NCBI GenBank assembly: GCA_905250025.1
Contig: CAJNOJ010000006.1
Coordinates: 682,001-746,000, forward strand
DNA from: Adineta ricciae
Lineage: Eukaryota; Rotifera; Eurotatoria; Adinetida; Adinetidae
Direction: 5' to 3'
DNA length: 64,000 bases
The position numbers and the translations under genes were made by a program. The notes under the pieces are model-generated. The model was not told the DNA's origin. It did not search any database and saw nothing but the letters and a program-made list of their open reading frames with translations. This document shows, piece after piece, positions 27,364 to 39,020 of this stretch (positions are counted from its first letter, which is position 1; each line of letters opens with the position of its first letter).

Positions 27364-27372
27364 GTTTTTAAT

Positions 27373-27399
27373 CTGAAGAGACGAGAGAAAAAAAATCAC
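27373..27399 (-). promoter_or_regulatory. candidate trans-splice acceptor before METTL1
   Basis: A run of eight T's followed by CTCTCGTCTCTTCAG on the minus strand lies in the 56-bp gap between two same-strand genes. There is too little room for a separate promoter and first exon, so an outron acceptor is the simplest reading. Confidence 0.5.
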
Positions 27400-27419
27400 T
27401 GATATGTCTTTTATTTAAT

Positions 27420-28831
27420 TCAAAATAGAAGATTCAGCACGGTTTTCATTTCTTTTAACAATAAATACTGAATTAGTGAACAAGGTAAATAATTTTCGAG
27501 TGTCGCGATAGATTTACTCAATGGACATGGAAGTGTCTTTCGTATTGCTAATCGCGCAATATCTTTCAATTGTCTTGGTTTCACCAGATATCGTTCCATT
27601 TCACTCATAAATTTCTCGTAATCGATAATTGCATCCATGAGGTTCGTTTCATGGGTCGATTGATCATGTTGATACTTTCGATTAATATAAGGAAACGCAC
27701 ATTGAAGTGGACGGCAGGCAGCACCAGCATAGAGCGCCATTCGAGCATGATCATATAAAGCGTAGTGAACAGCTCGTGTTAAGTAAGTATTACCAAAATT
27801 GTTCTTCCAATCCAGACGAGTCCCTTCAACGATAAGTTCATGTGCTAAAATTGAAAATCACTCTCATTTACTATCTTTTAGGAAAAATACAAAACGTACC
27901 GAGTGTTATGTTTCCACCACGGTGTAAAGTACACATCAACGGCGTTTCAAAACAATCATCTCGATAATTTACATCACAGCCAAGTCGAATGATTTGTTGC
28001 ATTAATTCTAACAGGTGTTCTGTCGGATGGTCAACTGTTCGATCACAAATTAAATGGAGTAAATTTTTTCGATGCGTTGCTGTTATTACATTCGCATGAG
28101 CCCCTGAAAGGTTTCAAAAAACGCTCTTTCGTTACATCCTTCCAGTCTTCTCATTACCGTGATTTAACAATCGCTGTAAAAAATCAAATTCACCATCAAT
28201 CACTGTTAAATGGACAAGACGCATATGATGGATATTGTAAACATTCGGCGACGCACCGGATTGTAATAGATATTGAAATATGTCTTTTCTAGTCTATTCG
28301 AATATTTGGGAAAAGAAAACAAATCTTTATATATGCTGTTCATCGACACATACCACAAGCGTACTTCAAATAAAGAAAGATTATCCTGCTTATCTTTACA
28401 AATCTGATAGGCTTCGAGCAATGGAATGATTGTATACGAACGGACGGAGCAGTTCACATCACAACCTAATTCAATGAGAATTTGAATAAATGCGAGATCA
28501 CTACGACGAATGGCAATGATTAGAGCAGTTATAGAATCCGTATTTGGATAACCATCTATTGGAAATCCTAAAAGAACAAAAGTATTGACATTGAGAATTA
28601 TTTGATCGAAGGAAATTCACCGTAATCATGGACTTGACGAAGAATTTTTTCTTGTTTAAATTTCGTAGCATAAGCACAAGCATCAAATTGCTGTTCGAGA
28701 CAATAATTTATGCGTTTTGCTTGATTATTCAGAAGACCATTGATTTTTTTGATTTTTCCATGTTGAATGTACGTTCGTAAACGACTTAGATCGGCTTTCA
28801 TTGTATCGTTTGCCATAGCAGTTTGCCACAA
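27420..28831 (-). CDS. ankyrin-repeat protein with SOCS-box-like C-terminus (ASB-like)
   Basis: About five exons. The N-terminus reads MWQTAMANDTMKADLSRLRT, with a second in-frame Met at residue 6 as an alternative start. The middle contains degenerate ankyrin repeats (ALIIAIRRSDLAFIQILIE then LGCDVN near 28480-28540; LGCDVNY near 27980). The C-terminal 40 residues, with LKDIARLAIRKTL followed by LENYLPCSLIQYLL, resemble a SOCS box (L-C-R-x-x-I-R, then L-P-x-x-L). This suggests an ASB protein, the substrate-receptor subunit of an elongin/cullin-5 ubiquitin ligase. The conserved Cys of the BC box is Ala here, so elongin binding is uncertain. It is the upstream member of a tight pair with METTL1. 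I cannot assign an individual ASB orthologue. Confidence 0.7.
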
Positions 28832-29350
28832 AATGAAGTGTTCTTACTCAATTTTACATTTGCATCAAAAACATAGATACACGATCGCGTATCGCACCAA
28901 TAGAATTACTATTTTCGGAAGCTGTATGTTAGATGACGCACATACGCATAACGAAAAAGAAAAAAACTCTTAATCTACATTCATTTTTTAATACGAAAGA
29001 ATCGGTTGATTTTCTATCAATAAGACAATATATAAACTAAGTATCACTTTTTTTAATGGTCTTTCAGCGTCAACAACCAACTTTTCTTTTTGCGGAACCC
29101 TGATTTTCAGATTACTTTACACGCATAGTCACATTTCATCAAAGCGAATTTTACGAAAGATCATCACGGACGATCTACTATTTCTACATATTTGCTATGT
29201 TGTTTTCTTAGAATTGAAGCGCCATCTAACGTGTCTCTTGGTTATGTTCAATATTCCACTAAATACCTATCTAACAAACTCCTGATTCTCGACTTCACTT
29301 GAATACTATTTCAATACTCAATTTCTCTTTCATATCCATCGTTTCGTAGA
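28832..29350. promoter_or_regulatory. divergent intergenic promoter region
   Basis: A 519-bp head-to-head interval between the ASB-like gene (minus) and the EXD3-like gene (plus). It must hold both promoters. No TATA box or other defined element stands out, and no coding frame is supported. Confidence 0.45.
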
Positions 29351-31805
29351 ATGGATCTGGAATCAAACGGTGCCGATAGTGACGATAATTTCCTAATCGA
29401 TGACGGACACTCCACGGATGATAATAGTATTAGTAACAAAAATCTTTCTGAGCAACAGAAAAAAGCCTTTACTTTGCGTTTGTATTTGTCGAAAAAATTT
29501 TCACTTTAATTCATTATCTATTTGTTTATTTAGAAGCGGATCCGTCTTACAAGTAAGCTGCACTCATTATCGTCCACTGTAATTGTCTGTCTTCATCTCG
29601 ATTTAGCTTCTCTGATTATGTAGACATCTATGAACGTATCTACACATTTTTTTCTCGGGGAGACAATCGACCATGGCAAACGTTATTCATTCAAACGATT
29701 CAACAAACATCTACACCCTATAGACTGCTCTATATGTTCCTGGACTACACGTTAAACACTACAAACGGTCGAAAACACAAAATGGTTGTACCGCTTATTG
29801 AGACATTTAAACAGATCAAAGTTGATGAGAAAGACATTCAATTAGATGATGCAATTAAAGAAAACATTCTTTCGAAAGTGTGCCGCCGCTGTGCATTGAA
29901 TCAATTGGAATCCATTATTGAAATATTTCATCTACGTTCAATTGAAAATCGACAATTTATCATCAATTTTATCAGTACACGACTCGAGCAACAACAAGAC
30001 ATAATATTTGTTTCTCAGTTAACAAAATTCTTACAATTGTTGGAACTCAATGCAATCTCATTCGAAAAAGTTTGATATTCGAAGTCTAGTTGTATCATAT
30101 CACCTATCTTTCTTAGGTTATCCTACCGCTTATACTAAAAACTCAATGGGAAACAATCAAATTCGTCATAGGAGATGATAGAAATCTTCAACAAAAGTTG
30201 CTTAAAACAATCGATGATTTAATTTCAACTGACCAGTAAGACGATGACTTCTATGACTGACAAATGGTTATTATTTCGTATAGAACTATCATCCGTTCTC
30301 TATTAGCTCAAGCTTCGATTCAGATGAATATCAATTCGATCGATAATCATAGTTTAAAACGTGTGGCGAGAAAATTGCTCAAACAATATAAGTTTGATCT
30401 ACGAGATCTTCCCAATTTAGCCATTCAAGAAAAAGTCACTTTCTTGAAAACATGTTTTGTGAAGAAGTACATTGAGAATAAAGGCGTTACTATCGATGAT
30501 GAAGATGAAAAGGCATGGAAAGAACAAATTAAAGTAAGTGCGACATTGGTCTACTCGTTAATCTTTCGTCTTTCCGTTCAGGACTTAGTGCAAGATAATC
30601 GTGATCTGAAAGTGAAATTAATCGATCTATTTGTTGATTATATTGACGTTGATTCAGCCGTTGAATGGACTCAGTACTATAATCTTGAAGATTTTGAAAT
30701 ACCCGAACAAGTAAAGATTCGTCGTGAAGAAATTCGTCATGGTGATGTAAAATCTCGCTATGTTCCCGTTACACCAGCAACTTGGCCAGCGAATCAATCG
30801 GAAAACGATGTGTACAAACCATCTGTTCTTCCATCTGATATTGTCTACATTGAACTTGAGTCCAATGTTGATTCGTTTCTTAATCGATTGGAAGTGTGTA
30901 TTCTTTTATGGTAGTCCGCTGACGAAACAAATGAGCGATTCTCTTTTCATTAAGTGTTCGCGTTGTGACGTTGGATCTCATCTACCATTTGTCGGTTTCG
31001 ATTGTGAAACGTTCATTGACCCAACTCAACGCACACTTAGTTCGCAAATTGTCTCGATTATCCAATTTGCGAGTTTGGTTCCTTCACGTAATCAATCCTT
31101 CTATGGTGTCTTCGACATGTTAGCATTACGATTACAATTCGATATGAAATCAGTAGCTGAATTTGCTCAGCGTGTTTTCTGCTCACAAGATTTTATTCTT
31201 TTAAGTAAAAAGAAGCGTTTGTTCGATCTTCATCATTGAACGAAGTTCTTCGTGATTTAGGTTATAACTATGCAGGTGATACATCATCGTTACTTGAAAA
31301 TTACCCATCGATGAACAGTGCACTGATGCAAGGTAGTGCAGTGATTGATTTATCTCGTGTACAACAATATGTAAGCTGGGATTTTTGTTGTTATCGTTAA
31401 ATAATGGCTGTTAATAGATCTTGGAACACTATCCCGATGTCTTTCCGTACATTCATGTTGTAGCCAGTAGTAAATCTCGTGGTTTAAGTGAATTAGTTCG
31501 TTTATGTTTTGGTAAACCGCTCGACAAAACACAACGAACAAGCGATTGGCGAAAACGACCACTGAAACCAGTTCAACTTATCTACAGTGGTGAGTTACAG
31601 AAGAATTTTTGTTTGGAAAAAAGATAGAATGATCTATTTAGTTTTGGATGCACGAGTTCTTGTTGATATTGCTGTGTTTATTGAAGAACGCACACGAAGT
31701 TTACAGATACCATGGTCGTGGTCAGACTTCAAAGGGTACACATGGACAGATAAAGCTTTCAAGAAACGAACCGGTGCACATCAACAATCAGTAAATACAT
31801 CCTAG
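29351..31805 (+). CDS. EXD3/mut-7/Nibbler-like 3'-5' exonuclease
   Basis: The gene starts MDLESNGADSDDNFLIDDG. An alpha-helical N-terminal region (about 29600-30890) is followed by a DEDD-type exonuclease domain. The first acidic pair lies in FVGFDCETF (near 31000). The C-terminal exonuclease signature is LCFGKPLDKTQRTSDWRKRP (near 31510), followed after an intron by LDARVLVDI, where the terminal Asp sits. Nibbler trims the 3' ends of small RNAs; mut-7 acts in transposon silencing. A 19-nt microexon (29534-29552) is needed to keep frame near the start. A 61-nt intron (30895-30955) restores frame before the exonuclease domain. Near 31236 the reading frame breaks: FDLHH runs into a stop while LNEVLRDLGY continues in the -1 frame. 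This is either a frameshift or a 41-nt intron removing the second acidic motif. WDR6 follows 111 bp downstream. Confidence 0.82.
29534..29552 (+). other. 19-nt microexon in EXD3-like gene
   Basis: An AG at the end of TTTGTTTATTTAG and a GTAAGC donor bound 19 nt. Joined to a GTTTGT donor at 29478 and the acceptor at 29607, it gives a continuous frame reading ADPSYNFSDYVDIYERIY. Without it the flanking exons are out of frame. Confidence 0.6.
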
Positions 31806-31888
31806 ATTTGTGTTTGTTTTGTATAGAGGTTTTCGATATTTTCTTTGCGAAAGTAGACTTAGCTCAGTTTTGGAAATCTATTATGTAC

Positions 31889-31901
31889 TTGTCTTTTTCA
31901 G
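31889..31901 (+). promoter_or_regulatory. candidate trans-splice acceptor before WDR6
   Basis: CTTGTCTTTTTCAG lies 16 nt before the WDR6 ATG and inside a 111-bp gap after the EXD3 stop. It could instead be a cis acceptor for a last EXD3 intron, which would add only two codons. Confidence 0.4.
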
Positions 31902-31916
31902 ATCATTTGATTTAGT

Positions 31917-34900
31917 ATGTTTAGTGCACCTGTTACAGCAATTAAAATACTTCCCACGCATCGTGTTTGTCTAGCGGGTATGAAAAAAGAATGAAAGAGA
32001 AAGGAAAGAGCATTTCTATGAAACAATTTATTTAGGAACGGGTCCTTATGTCGTCGCGTTTGATTTGACAACTAATCAACAACTATTACAGGAAAAGATT
32101 TTGATCGATTCCATTGTTCACGGATTCGAAATACGTGAGTTTGAGCACGTGAAATGTTTGAAGTTTCATTTGCATTTGTCAATTAAAGGAGAAATTATTC
32201 GTGAAACCAACGATATTTCTTACATCGTTGTCGTTTTTGGTCAACGAACCTTTTCCATTATCGAATGGTCGTCAAAATCGTAAGTTAGAGACTTGAATAA
32301 GACAAGTAATACCAAACAAATGAAAAGATGACTGGCGCGTTATGTCTGTTTTTCTAGTTCAACTGAATTGAAAACCATCCTTCCTCAGACACGATGTCCC
32401 TCTTGGATACTAAGTGCACTCATCGTTTCAATCGATATTTCAAGTCAAGTAATATCGTACGATTGTGTTATTAGTCATCACTAATGATATTCACATCTTT
32501 CTCAGTCGTTGACAATACTATTCGGTACTGCATTGAATCAAATCTATCGTTATAAAGAAACATTAGAATTAATTCAGTCGTTGAATTATACAACGTTGTA
32601 CTCATCATGTCTTTTCCGTCATATGAATGATAGGATCATATTTGCAGCGGGAACAGTGTTTGGTGAATTATTTCTCTATGAAAAAGACTCCAATGATTGT
32701 TTTCATGAAAAAATCGCTATTTCAGATCATAATGTAAGTTTGAATCGAATGGAATAGTATCAAATTTATCCCTTTTTGTTTCTACATTAGGGTGCTATTT
32801 TTGGTATAACTTATTATTCGAATCTTCTCTGTACGGTTGGCGATGATCGCACAGTGAAGCTCTATAAATTCAATGATTCACTACAACAAATAGCTTCGTT
32901 CTTTGCACATGAAGCTCGTATATGGCAATCGTCATTGACATCGACGCATATTCTTACATGCGGCGAAGACTGCTCAATACGGTTTTGGTCACATAAATCG
33001 ACAGGTGAACTGCTACGAAGTTTTTCTGTTCATCGTTGCAAAAGTGTTTGGTGCATGGATATTTTACGAGATGATCAAAATGAGAAACCGTCGATTATTA
33101 TCAGTGGTTGGAGTGACGGTGCTGTTCGCCGTCATCATGTGGATGACGTTCCAATAGATTCTCATGAGACGTTGCCGTTAAATTCAACTGTGCCTAATGA
33201 TTTTCCACGAAATGTGGCTTTTCTGAATTCATTAACGATGATCGTTCACATGAACAGTGGACAACTACTAACGATTGACAAGAAAGATGTTTCGTTGTTT
33301 TATGATGGCTGCGAAACATTAAAAAATAGCTATGCAAAGATGAGTATTACTAAACAGGGTAATGAATGCTTGGCAGTTGGTTCATTAACTGGCGGTGTGT
33401 TTATCTTCGATCGACATGGAACAGTGACTAATACAATTCAAGTTGATACCAATCGAAATAATAAAATTTTGCAGATATTTTGGCTAAATAACACATTAGG
33501 AAACAAACTGTTGATTTGTATTCCTGATGGGATTATGGTAAGATGAACAGAAGCAATAACACACGTCGAGAAGTTTCTTTTTCTCTATAAAAACAAAAAT
33601 CTCTTGAGATACTTTTGCGCCATGTGCATGTTTTCTATCTCTCTAATTGTTGTCTATTCCCCTATTAACACTACTGCACTCCACCATTCTCTTCTCGTCA
33701 ACCTCTTCAGAAAACGTGATTCTTTCTTTTTTGTTCTTTTTCCTCATGAAACGCAGCATTTTTCTTGGAACATAGAAACCGTGCGCTACTAAGAATAAGG
33801 AAGTATAGTAAACAGACCTTGGCTAAAATAAAATTTCTCTTGGTTCCTTGTGTATTCTAGCTTATCTACGATATATCAACTCAACCAGCAAAAGTTGAAC
33901 GTCGTCTAGAAGATCTACCTGATTTCGAGCAACGCTGGCCAAATACATGCTTGTACCTCGAGCAATCCAATTTGTTACTATTAGGTGATCGACAAGGAAA
34001 TCTTCTTTCCTATGATTTACATACCGGTGCTATTCACCAAAAATTCGAGCGTCTACACGGCATCAACGGCACATCGTTCATTGATATCGATCAAACTAGC
34101 AATCTGATTCGTTCCTGTGGCCGAGATGGTTATGTGAACTTATTCTCATTAAATCCTGAACAACGACAGTTAGTTCATCAATCAACGTTTACAATTACAT
34201 CAGATATAACCTGGCTTGATCAACTTAGACATCAACCATCGGTGATAACATGTTTTACCACGAATCATTTTTGTCTTTACACATTCGACGAGCAAATGAA
34301 ACGCTGTCTAATGCAGGTCGAATGTGGCGGGGGTCATCGAAATCATGATTTTTATCTTGATGCGAACTTCAATGCCCACTTTGTTTATATACGGAATAAA
34401 CGAGTGTATTTAGCGAAAAAAAATCTTACGAGAATATTCAATGAAGCCACATGTTTATCAGAAATGCCACCTACACATGGAACGGAAATTCGTTGCGTCA
34501 AATTGTTTCAATCGAACCATCAACTGTATATGATGACTGGAAGTGAAGATACACAAATAAAATTATTTTCGATGCAGGTAAATATGATGGGTCGAAGTTT
34601 AGCGATGAACTCATTGCCTATTAATTAAGAGCGACAAATCTCAAGGCAAATGTGAACATATTTCTACACTACAATCGCATCTCTCAGCTGTTTGTGACAT
34701 TGTTGTTATTGATAAGTTCTTCTTTTCATGTGGAGCACGTGCTCAACTCTTTGCATGGCAAATGAAGAATAATATAGTTATTCGATCTGGTTATTTTATG
34801 CTTCATCCATTACGACGACGTCATGGTGGAGGTGGAACGATACATGACGACAGTAGAAAAGATGTCAATGATGAAGATCATGGATTAGACGTTAGGTAGA

Positions 34901-35749
34901 AAAGAAATTCTTTGACTTTCTGCACACTCACTCATCGTATTTTAGATTTACTAGTGTTGCAGCCGTTGCTGAACATAATCATGAAAGTTATGTGATCTTC
35001 GTCACTGCATCCGATGCTGTTTTACGGTAAAGGTTTTCTCTGATATAAATCGTTTTCTTTTTGTCCTACATAATTGCGCGTTTTCTAGTGTTTTCCGATA
35101 TACAGCATCAACAAACCGTTTTTCTTTAATTCAAACATGTTCACACTCGGATTATTGTCAACTGCGTGTAAAAGTCTACCCGACACAGTACATTGTATTT
35201 GTTTCGTCCACGGATGGTCTCCTCTGTGCATACGATTTCTCAACTACGGATAATCCTATTCGCTCGACAAGTATTAAACTTCATCAATCAGGAATTAACG
35301 ATTTTGATTTAACTGAAATCCATTCCAACAATCTTCTTCGATTAGCAAGTGTTGGCGATGATGGCTCAGTACATGTTTCTACTTTTGATATAACAAATTG
35401 GGTATGGAAACGAGAATACTCAAAAGAGTGTACGCATCAATCACCAGCTACTGGTAACGTGAACGATTGAAATTTTGAATATGCAAAGAATTCTCGTCTT
35501 TCAGGTATTCGGTTCGTAGATTCAACGAGGTTTGTATCCATAGGTATTGATCAACGATTGAAACTATGGATTATTGATGACAAAAATAATACGTTGGAAT
35601 TAGCAGTGAAGTATTTAGTGGATATACGTGATATTCTTTCGATGGATATGATTTTTTGTGAGAAGAAACGAGAATTTGTTTTTGTTGTTGTCGGAGCCGG
35701 TGTTCAAACGATTCGATTTGATTCAGTGAATTGCTTGTTTCATTCCTAA
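31917..35749 (+). CDS. WDR6: WDR6-like WD40-repeat tRNA-modification cofactor
   Basis: The protein starts MFSAPVTAIKILPTHRVCLAG and continues TGPYVVAFDL after an intron. LIDSIVHGFEI matches the IHGF motif near the WDR6 N-terminus. Multiple WD40 blades are visible: CGEDCSIRFWSHKSTGELL near 32965, SGWSDGAVRR near 33110, LGDRQGNLLSYDLHTGAI near 33985, TGSEDTQIKLFSMQ near 34540 and GIDQRLKLWIIDDKN near 35550. About ten short introns interrupt it. WDR6 and its yeast homologue Trm734/Rtt10 partner the 2'-O-methyltransferase FTSJ1/Trm7 for the tRNA wobble base. The gene lies between EXD3 and ZDHHC12 with gaps of 111 and 41 bp on the same strand. The short frame at 33604-33792 is intronic. Confidence 0.85.
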
Positions 35750-35750
35750 A

Positions 35751-35766
35751 TTTCATATGTTTCTAG
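35751..35766 (+). promoter_or_regulatory. candidate trans-splice acceptor before ZDHHC12-like gene
   Basis: TTTCATATGTTTCTAG begins two bases after the WDR6 stop codon and ends 24 nt before the next ATG. The whole gap between the two coding regions is 41 bp, too short for an independent promoter. Confidence 0.5.
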
Positions 35767-35790
35767 ATGTTTTCCATAAAGTCTCTCTGA

Positions 35791-36938
35791 ATGAAATGCT
35801 TAACTGAATTTATCCCATGGAAGAAGGTGATCGTTCGAGCAACTCACCTTCTATTAGTCTTCGGTGTTGTTGCGTCACTTGTTTTCCAACCATCTGGTAT
35901 GTTTTTATTCGTCTTTTCTCGCACAGATAATCGTTCGAAATAACATTTTCCATTTAGATCTCCGTACTGCTCTATACGAAACATCGAAATATTCTTATTG
36001 TATTGCTTATGGTCTTCTTGTTTACGTTTCTCTCTTCTTCTATTTTATGACTTGTTATACCGATCCGGGCTATGTACCATATAAACGTGTATGTTTGAAC
36101 GAGAGTTCCTTTTGTTTTGAAGTGATTTCAATTTGTAATCCGAATAGGTGCCCAACTGGACTGGGGGAATGAATTCAACATCGGATGACGATGATGAGGA
36201 AGAAGATATAAGTGAACAAAACACGAAAGTACCTCGAGATAGTCATCTACGTAAATGTTTATTGTGCAATATCGAGGTAGAGAATCGAATTAGAAAAGAA
36301 ATTGACAATGATTTGAACTTTTCTTTCAGCAACCACTCCGCAGTCATCATTGTGATTTTTGTAACCGATGTGTGCTCAAATATGACCATCACGTAAACGT
36401 TTTCTCGTCGTTATCTTATCGATTCTATCTATATCTTTTAGTGTCCATATCTTGAAACGTGTATCGGCGAGCATAACCATCGTTACTTTTGGTATTTTCT
36501 TCTAACAACAGATATCTTAATCGTCTGGTCAATAATGTTATGCAGGTAGAATCCTTTCTTCTCAATTCGATTTTCTTCGATTGACTCATTTCTATTTTCA
36601 GTCGATCATTTGTTCCATTCAGCGATTGGTCATCGTGGTTGCATATGAATAAATTTCGTTTATTCTCTATGCACGTTCTCATAATCTCACTCTGTGCGAC
36701 AACAATTCTGTTTTGTATTCATTCCTTTTTCGCTCTGACTAATTCGACAACGTGGGAACGCGTATCACGACATCGAATTACATATTTGAATCGTTTGCCA
36801 GATGAAGATCTCAATCCATTTCATCAAGGTTACTGTCATAATTTCTTCTATACATTTCTTTGCCATCGGGTGAAAGAACAACAATGGGATATTGTTTATA
36901 AGAAGCGTGTTGAAGAACATGTGACATTGAATATGTAA
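35791..36938 (+). CDS. DHHC palmitoyltransferase, ZDHHC12-like
   Basis: The start chosen is ATG 35791 (MKCLTEFIPWKKVIVRATHL), because only this frame splices in phase into FQPSDLRTALYET; the ATG at 35818 leads to a stop after splicing. Two membrane segments precede DPGYVPYKR, the conserved DPG motif. An acidic insert is followed by the Cys-rich domain ([40 protein letters not shown]). An intron splits DHH from C, giving an intact DHHC catalytic motif. Two more membrane segments and a TTxE motif (NSTTWERVSRHRITYL) follow, then NPFHQGYCHN, matching the ZDHHC12 C-terminus. The enzyme S-acylates membrane proteins in the Golgi/ER. An AATAAA lies at about 36962. Confidence 0.88.
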
Positions 36939-37621
36939 TTCTGTGTATCTATAATTTTATTGAAATAAACGAAAATAAGGAAAAAAAAGACTAGGAACTC
37001 TCTGAGTAATGCGAATACAGAATGCTGGCGCACATCTGAAGGGAAAAGGAACATTGACTTGATGGTAAATATGTTTAATGTTATCTGTACGTTATCAGAT
37101 AGAGACACAAGCATAATGACCTATGATTTTATCATTCACAGAACTTTCACTTCAGTCAATTAGATCGAAAAGATAATTTCTAGCTTATTTGAAAATTTCG
37201 TTGCGTAATAGGAGAATTTTGTTCTTAACGAACTCGAATTTTTAATGGTCTTTTTACCTTTTTCTTTCTTCATTCGCAAAATGCTTAGAAAAATTCAATT
37301 AAAAAAAGGTTGAACTACAAAGTAAATGAGATCAGGAAGGTTGCCGTTAATTACCGTTATTGTGTCAGGCATCTCAATGAAGCGACCTTAGATATATCGC
37401 ATGCGAACGATAGGGGTTTTTCTTTTACGCGTGCTCAACGAACGGTGACAGACTGATACTCCTGTATACAAGCGCTGCACGACCATGTAGAAAAGGTGTA
37501 CAAAACGTTGTAAAGTATGTTTATTTCTCTTCCATATCGAATATAAACGCACGTGTGTATCGGTGGAAGGTCTTTTGTCACATAAATTTGTCTAGTTTCG
37601 TATCCAGCAACGCGAAAGAAA
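36939..37621. other. intergenic, no gene seen
   Basis: Holds the ZDHHC12 polyadenylation signal near 36962 and the promoter of the two-TM gene. Frames on the minus strand here (36896-37114, 37435-37665) have no recognisable domains. Confidence 0.5.
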
Positions 37622-38068
37622 ATGGAAAAGATGGAATCTGTACCGACAATTAGTAGAATTGTCATTGAACCTGAGGTAACTATCAGCAGTGACTTGAATG
37701 ATAAGGAAAAGTTTGTTCAACGGTTTAAACCATCGATTCTCAAGCAAAATACGCAATCGAATGGCCAAAAACAAACACCGGTGCAGTTCGATGTTGAACG
37801 CCCATTACATGCCAATGACATAAAAGAACATCGACTATGGGCACTCGGGTCATTAATTTTATGTTTTTTTCTTATTGGCCCAATTATAGCCTTTTATCAT
37901 ACTCGTCGTATAAGACAAATGAAAGCGAAGAACGAACTAGTACGTGCGAAAAGCTTGTCCGAACGTGTAAACAGCATTCTCATTATTTCCAATTTCATCG
38001 GTGTCTTCATTTGGGTGGTGTTACTTTTTGTCATTGGTGCGCTTTTCATATTCGGTCTTGTTTACTAG
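37622..38068 (+). CDS. CD225/dispanin-like two-transmembrane protein
   Basis: A single-exon 148-residue protein starting MEKMESVPTISRIVIEPEVT. The N-terminal half is polar. The first hydrophobic segment (ALGSLILCFFLIGPIIAFYH) is followed by a basic loop with the pattern VRAKSLSERVNSI and a second hydrophobic segment (FIGVFIWVVLLFVIGALFIF). The loop layout (A-x-S-x-x-S/A-x-x) is that of the CD225 or dispanin family, which includes IFITM and PRRT proteins and modulates membrane fusion or receptor trafficking. The match is architectural rather than strong in sequence. An AATAAA lies near 38144. Confidence 0.6.
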   Translation: MEKMESVPTISRIVIEPEVTISSDLNDKEKFVQRFKPSILKQNTQSNGQKQTPVQFDVERPLHANDIKEHRLWALGSLILCFFLIGPIIAFYHTRRIRQMKAKNELVRAKSLSERVNSILIISNFIGVFIWVVLLFVIGALFIFGLVY

Positions 38069-38603
38069 TTTTTGTAGTAATTCTTCGCGATTTTTTCCGA
38101 CTAAACATATATATATAATGTTTTGTATTTATCGTACTATTTCGAATAAAACGTCCTCGGTTTGTCTCCTTGATATAAGACAAGTGTATATCATTTATGT
38201 ACATATAATTTGTTATACATATAATCGAATGACTGCCAATGCGAATAGGTCGAAACATAGAGAGAAAAGACCGTCAACCATCTAGGAAAAAACGACCTCC
38301 TTTTTTTCTTCTCTCTTTTCTCTCGCACTTTTTTCGCACACGTTGAACCTCTGGCAAGACTCGAAAGTAGTCCACTACTGATCAATCATTTCGTCATTCC
38401 CGACATTTTCCTCCCGCTTGTTTTAATCTGTTTTCGCCCTTTGCACTTTCTTTCGATTTTTTTCTCTAACCTTGCAACTGATAAAACAAGATACATAACT
38501 CAATATCAAATCATAGACAGTTGTGCGCCGCTCGCTCCTTAAATAACACGCATCCATCCATAGTTTTCTACATTCGAATCTTTCCTCATCTAGGTGATCA
38601 TCA
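38069..38603. other. intergenic, no gene seen
   Basis: Contains the polyadenylation signal of the upstream gene and a pyrimidine-rich stretch around 38290-38480. Frames on both strands here are short, mutually overlapping and unconvincing. Confidence 0.45.
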
Positions 38604-39020
38604 ATGGCGGCGGTCGTCGGCTCCTACCCCGTAAGTTTATACCATCCACATCTGAATCCACGGGGAACTTCATATTACAATGCCTCGTTCATTCCAAGTA
38701 ACTACTATAGATCAAAATCACCTAAACCTCCACCCAAACGATCGCGAACATCATCGCCCAAGAAACTCCTTGAACATACCGATTCAAAGATTCAACACGT
38801 TCGACCACGACGACAACCGCGCATTCATCGACAAGTCATCGTTCTACCAACACCGGAGCCGATTTACCGACAAATACGCCATCGACTGCCAACACCTGAA
38901 CGACAAGTTATTCGTCGTACATTTTTGCAACGAGCAAACGGTGATATTATCGTTCAACAGGAACGACATCGAAAGAAAACCAGAAGCAGAACGACAACAT
39001 ATCCAATTGTAACAAAATGA
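38604..39020 (+). CDS. basic Pro/Arg-rich orphan protein
   Basis: A 138-residue frame beginning MAAVVGSYPVSLYHPHLNPR, rich in Arg, Pro, His and Gln. It has a near-repeated motif, PTPEPIYRQIRHR and PTPERQVIRRTFL. There is no membrane segment or known domain. The base sequence has the look of coding DNA, and an AATAAA at about 39180 follows. A second frame of 110 codons (38680-39012) overlaps in another register. The longer frame is preferred because it starts earlier, spans the whole block and has the internal peptide repeat. Function unknown; it could be a structural or nucleic-acid-binding protein. Confidence 0.6.
   Translation: MAAVVGSYPVSLYHPHLNPRGTSYYNASFIPSNYYRSKSPKPPPKRSRTSSPKKLLEHTDSKIQHVRPRRQPRIHRQVIVLPTPEPIYRQIRHRLPTPERQVIRRTFLQRANGDIIVQQERHRKKTRSRTTTYPIVTK

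Noticed and set aside
35818-35897. ATG at 35818 as start of the DHHC enzyme
   Set aside because: Splicing from that frame runs at once into a stop; the frame from 35791 joins correctly and encodes a membrane segment.
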